Source: Streptomyces abikoensis (lineage in GTDB: Bacteria; Actinomycetota; Actinomycetes; Streptomycetales; Streptomycetaceae). Taken from it: a stretch of 64,000 bases of DNA. The notes beneath the pieces were generated by a model that saw nothing but the letters and a program-made list of their open reading frames with translations, ran no database searches and was not told the DNA's origin. Below are positions 63,692-64,000 of the stretch, one piece after another. The DNA is taken from contig NZ_BMRT01000013.1 of the NCBI RefSeq assembly GCF_014648775.1, forward strand, positions 62,001-126,000. The letters run 5' to 3'. The position numbers and the translations under genes were made by a program. Every line of letters starts with the position of its first letter. Positions within the stretch are counted from its first letter, which is position 1.

Positions 63692-64000
63692 TCAGCGGCG
63701 GACGAGCTCCAGGGTGCCTGCCGCGCGCCGGGCGCCGACGCTCTCGAACAGGGCGGTGGCCGCCGCGTTGGACTCGCTCACCTCGGCCCATGCCGAGGCG
63801 GTTCCGGAGCGGTGGAGTGAGCCCAGTGCGTGGGCCAGCAGCGCCCGGGCGATGCCGCGGCGGTGGCTGTCGGCCCGGACGGCGATGAGCCCGATCCGTG
63901 GCTGCCGGGTCAGGGGCGCCACTCGGACCAGTCCCACGTACTGGTCGAAGTGCCGCGCCACCGCGTACTTCGACGGGTCGATCACGGTGGTCCCCGCCGG
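63692..64000 (-). CDS. GNAT acetyltransferase, cut by the window end
   Basis: The last ~100 codons of a GNAT-fold acetyltransferase are present: YVGLVRVAPLTRQPRIGLIAV, then the acetyl-CoA loop RADSHRRGIARALLAHALG and AWAEVSESNAAATALFESVG. The frame is open through 64000, so the start lies outside the window; the GTG at 63985 is not the likely true start. Confidence 0.85.
   Translation of the reverse strand, partial: PAGTTVIDPSKYAVARHFDQYVGLVRVAPLTRQPRIGLIAVRADSHRRGIARALLAHALGSLHRSGTASAWAEVSESNAAATALFESVGARRAAGTLELVRR

Overview
The window looks like a Streptomyces chromosome. It is uniformly GC-rich, GTG and TTG starts with AGGAGG-type ribosome sites are common, and the gene families (SARP, TetR/MFS pair, lasso peptide genes, DUF6083-like protein, IF-1) are typical of streptomycetes. 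Protein names below come from motif reading and recall of family members, not from searches.

Layout. 0-3.3 kb: a small membrane protein, a TetR/MFS efflux pair with three operators, and a DinB-like protein. 3.3-16.2 kb: a gene cluster whose content closely follows the valanimycin (vlm) azoxy pathway: SARP activator, amine-forming PLP decarboxylase, diiron oxygenase, flavin reductase, small membrane protein, FMNH2-dependent N-hydroxylase, seryl-tRNA-dependent transferase, extra seryl-tRNA synthetase, MmgE/PrpD and diacylglycerol-kinase-like enzymes. 16.2-21.7 kb: a P450 remnant, a gene fragment and a 1288-aa iterative type I PKS of the orsellinic-acid-synthase layout. 21.9-24.5 kb: a mosaic of decayed genes. 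26.0-41.2 kb: a co-oriented row of seven large genes of unknown function. 41-55 kb: mostly ordinary accessory genes (P450, PadR/SnoaL pair, VWA protein, large membrane protein, methyltransferase, 2H phosphoesterase, YbdK-like ligase). 54.9-60.7 kb: a lasso peptide cluster with a 2-oxoglutarate dioxygenase. 60.9-64 kb: a secreted crystallin-like protein, an M8-type metalloprotease, a monooxygenase remnant, an IF-1 paralogue and a truncated GNAT gene.

The most notable signal is a set of five serine-tRNA-like genes in and beside the azoxy cluster: copies A1 and A2 (identical, inverted), C, and B1 and B2 (identical, inverted). Each has a perfect class II acceptor stem, D-arm and T-arm, a G discriminator and a variable arm. 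In each, the anticodon arm is enlarged to 21-23 nt and cannot form the standard 5-bp stem with a 7-nt loop. All five are preceded by the same 43-bp promoter: three GTCAG-type heptamers every 11 bp, then 8 bp, then a CAnnnT -10 element. This is the textbook geometry of a SARP-activated promoter, and the same box precedes the N-hydroxylase operon. SerRS does not read the anticodon, so these RNAs could be charged with serine by the cluster's own SerRS, be unable to decode on the ribosome, and supply the seryl-transferase. My central hypothesis is therefore a dedicated, pathway-regulated, translation-orthogonal seryl-tRNA supply for azoxy biosynthesis.
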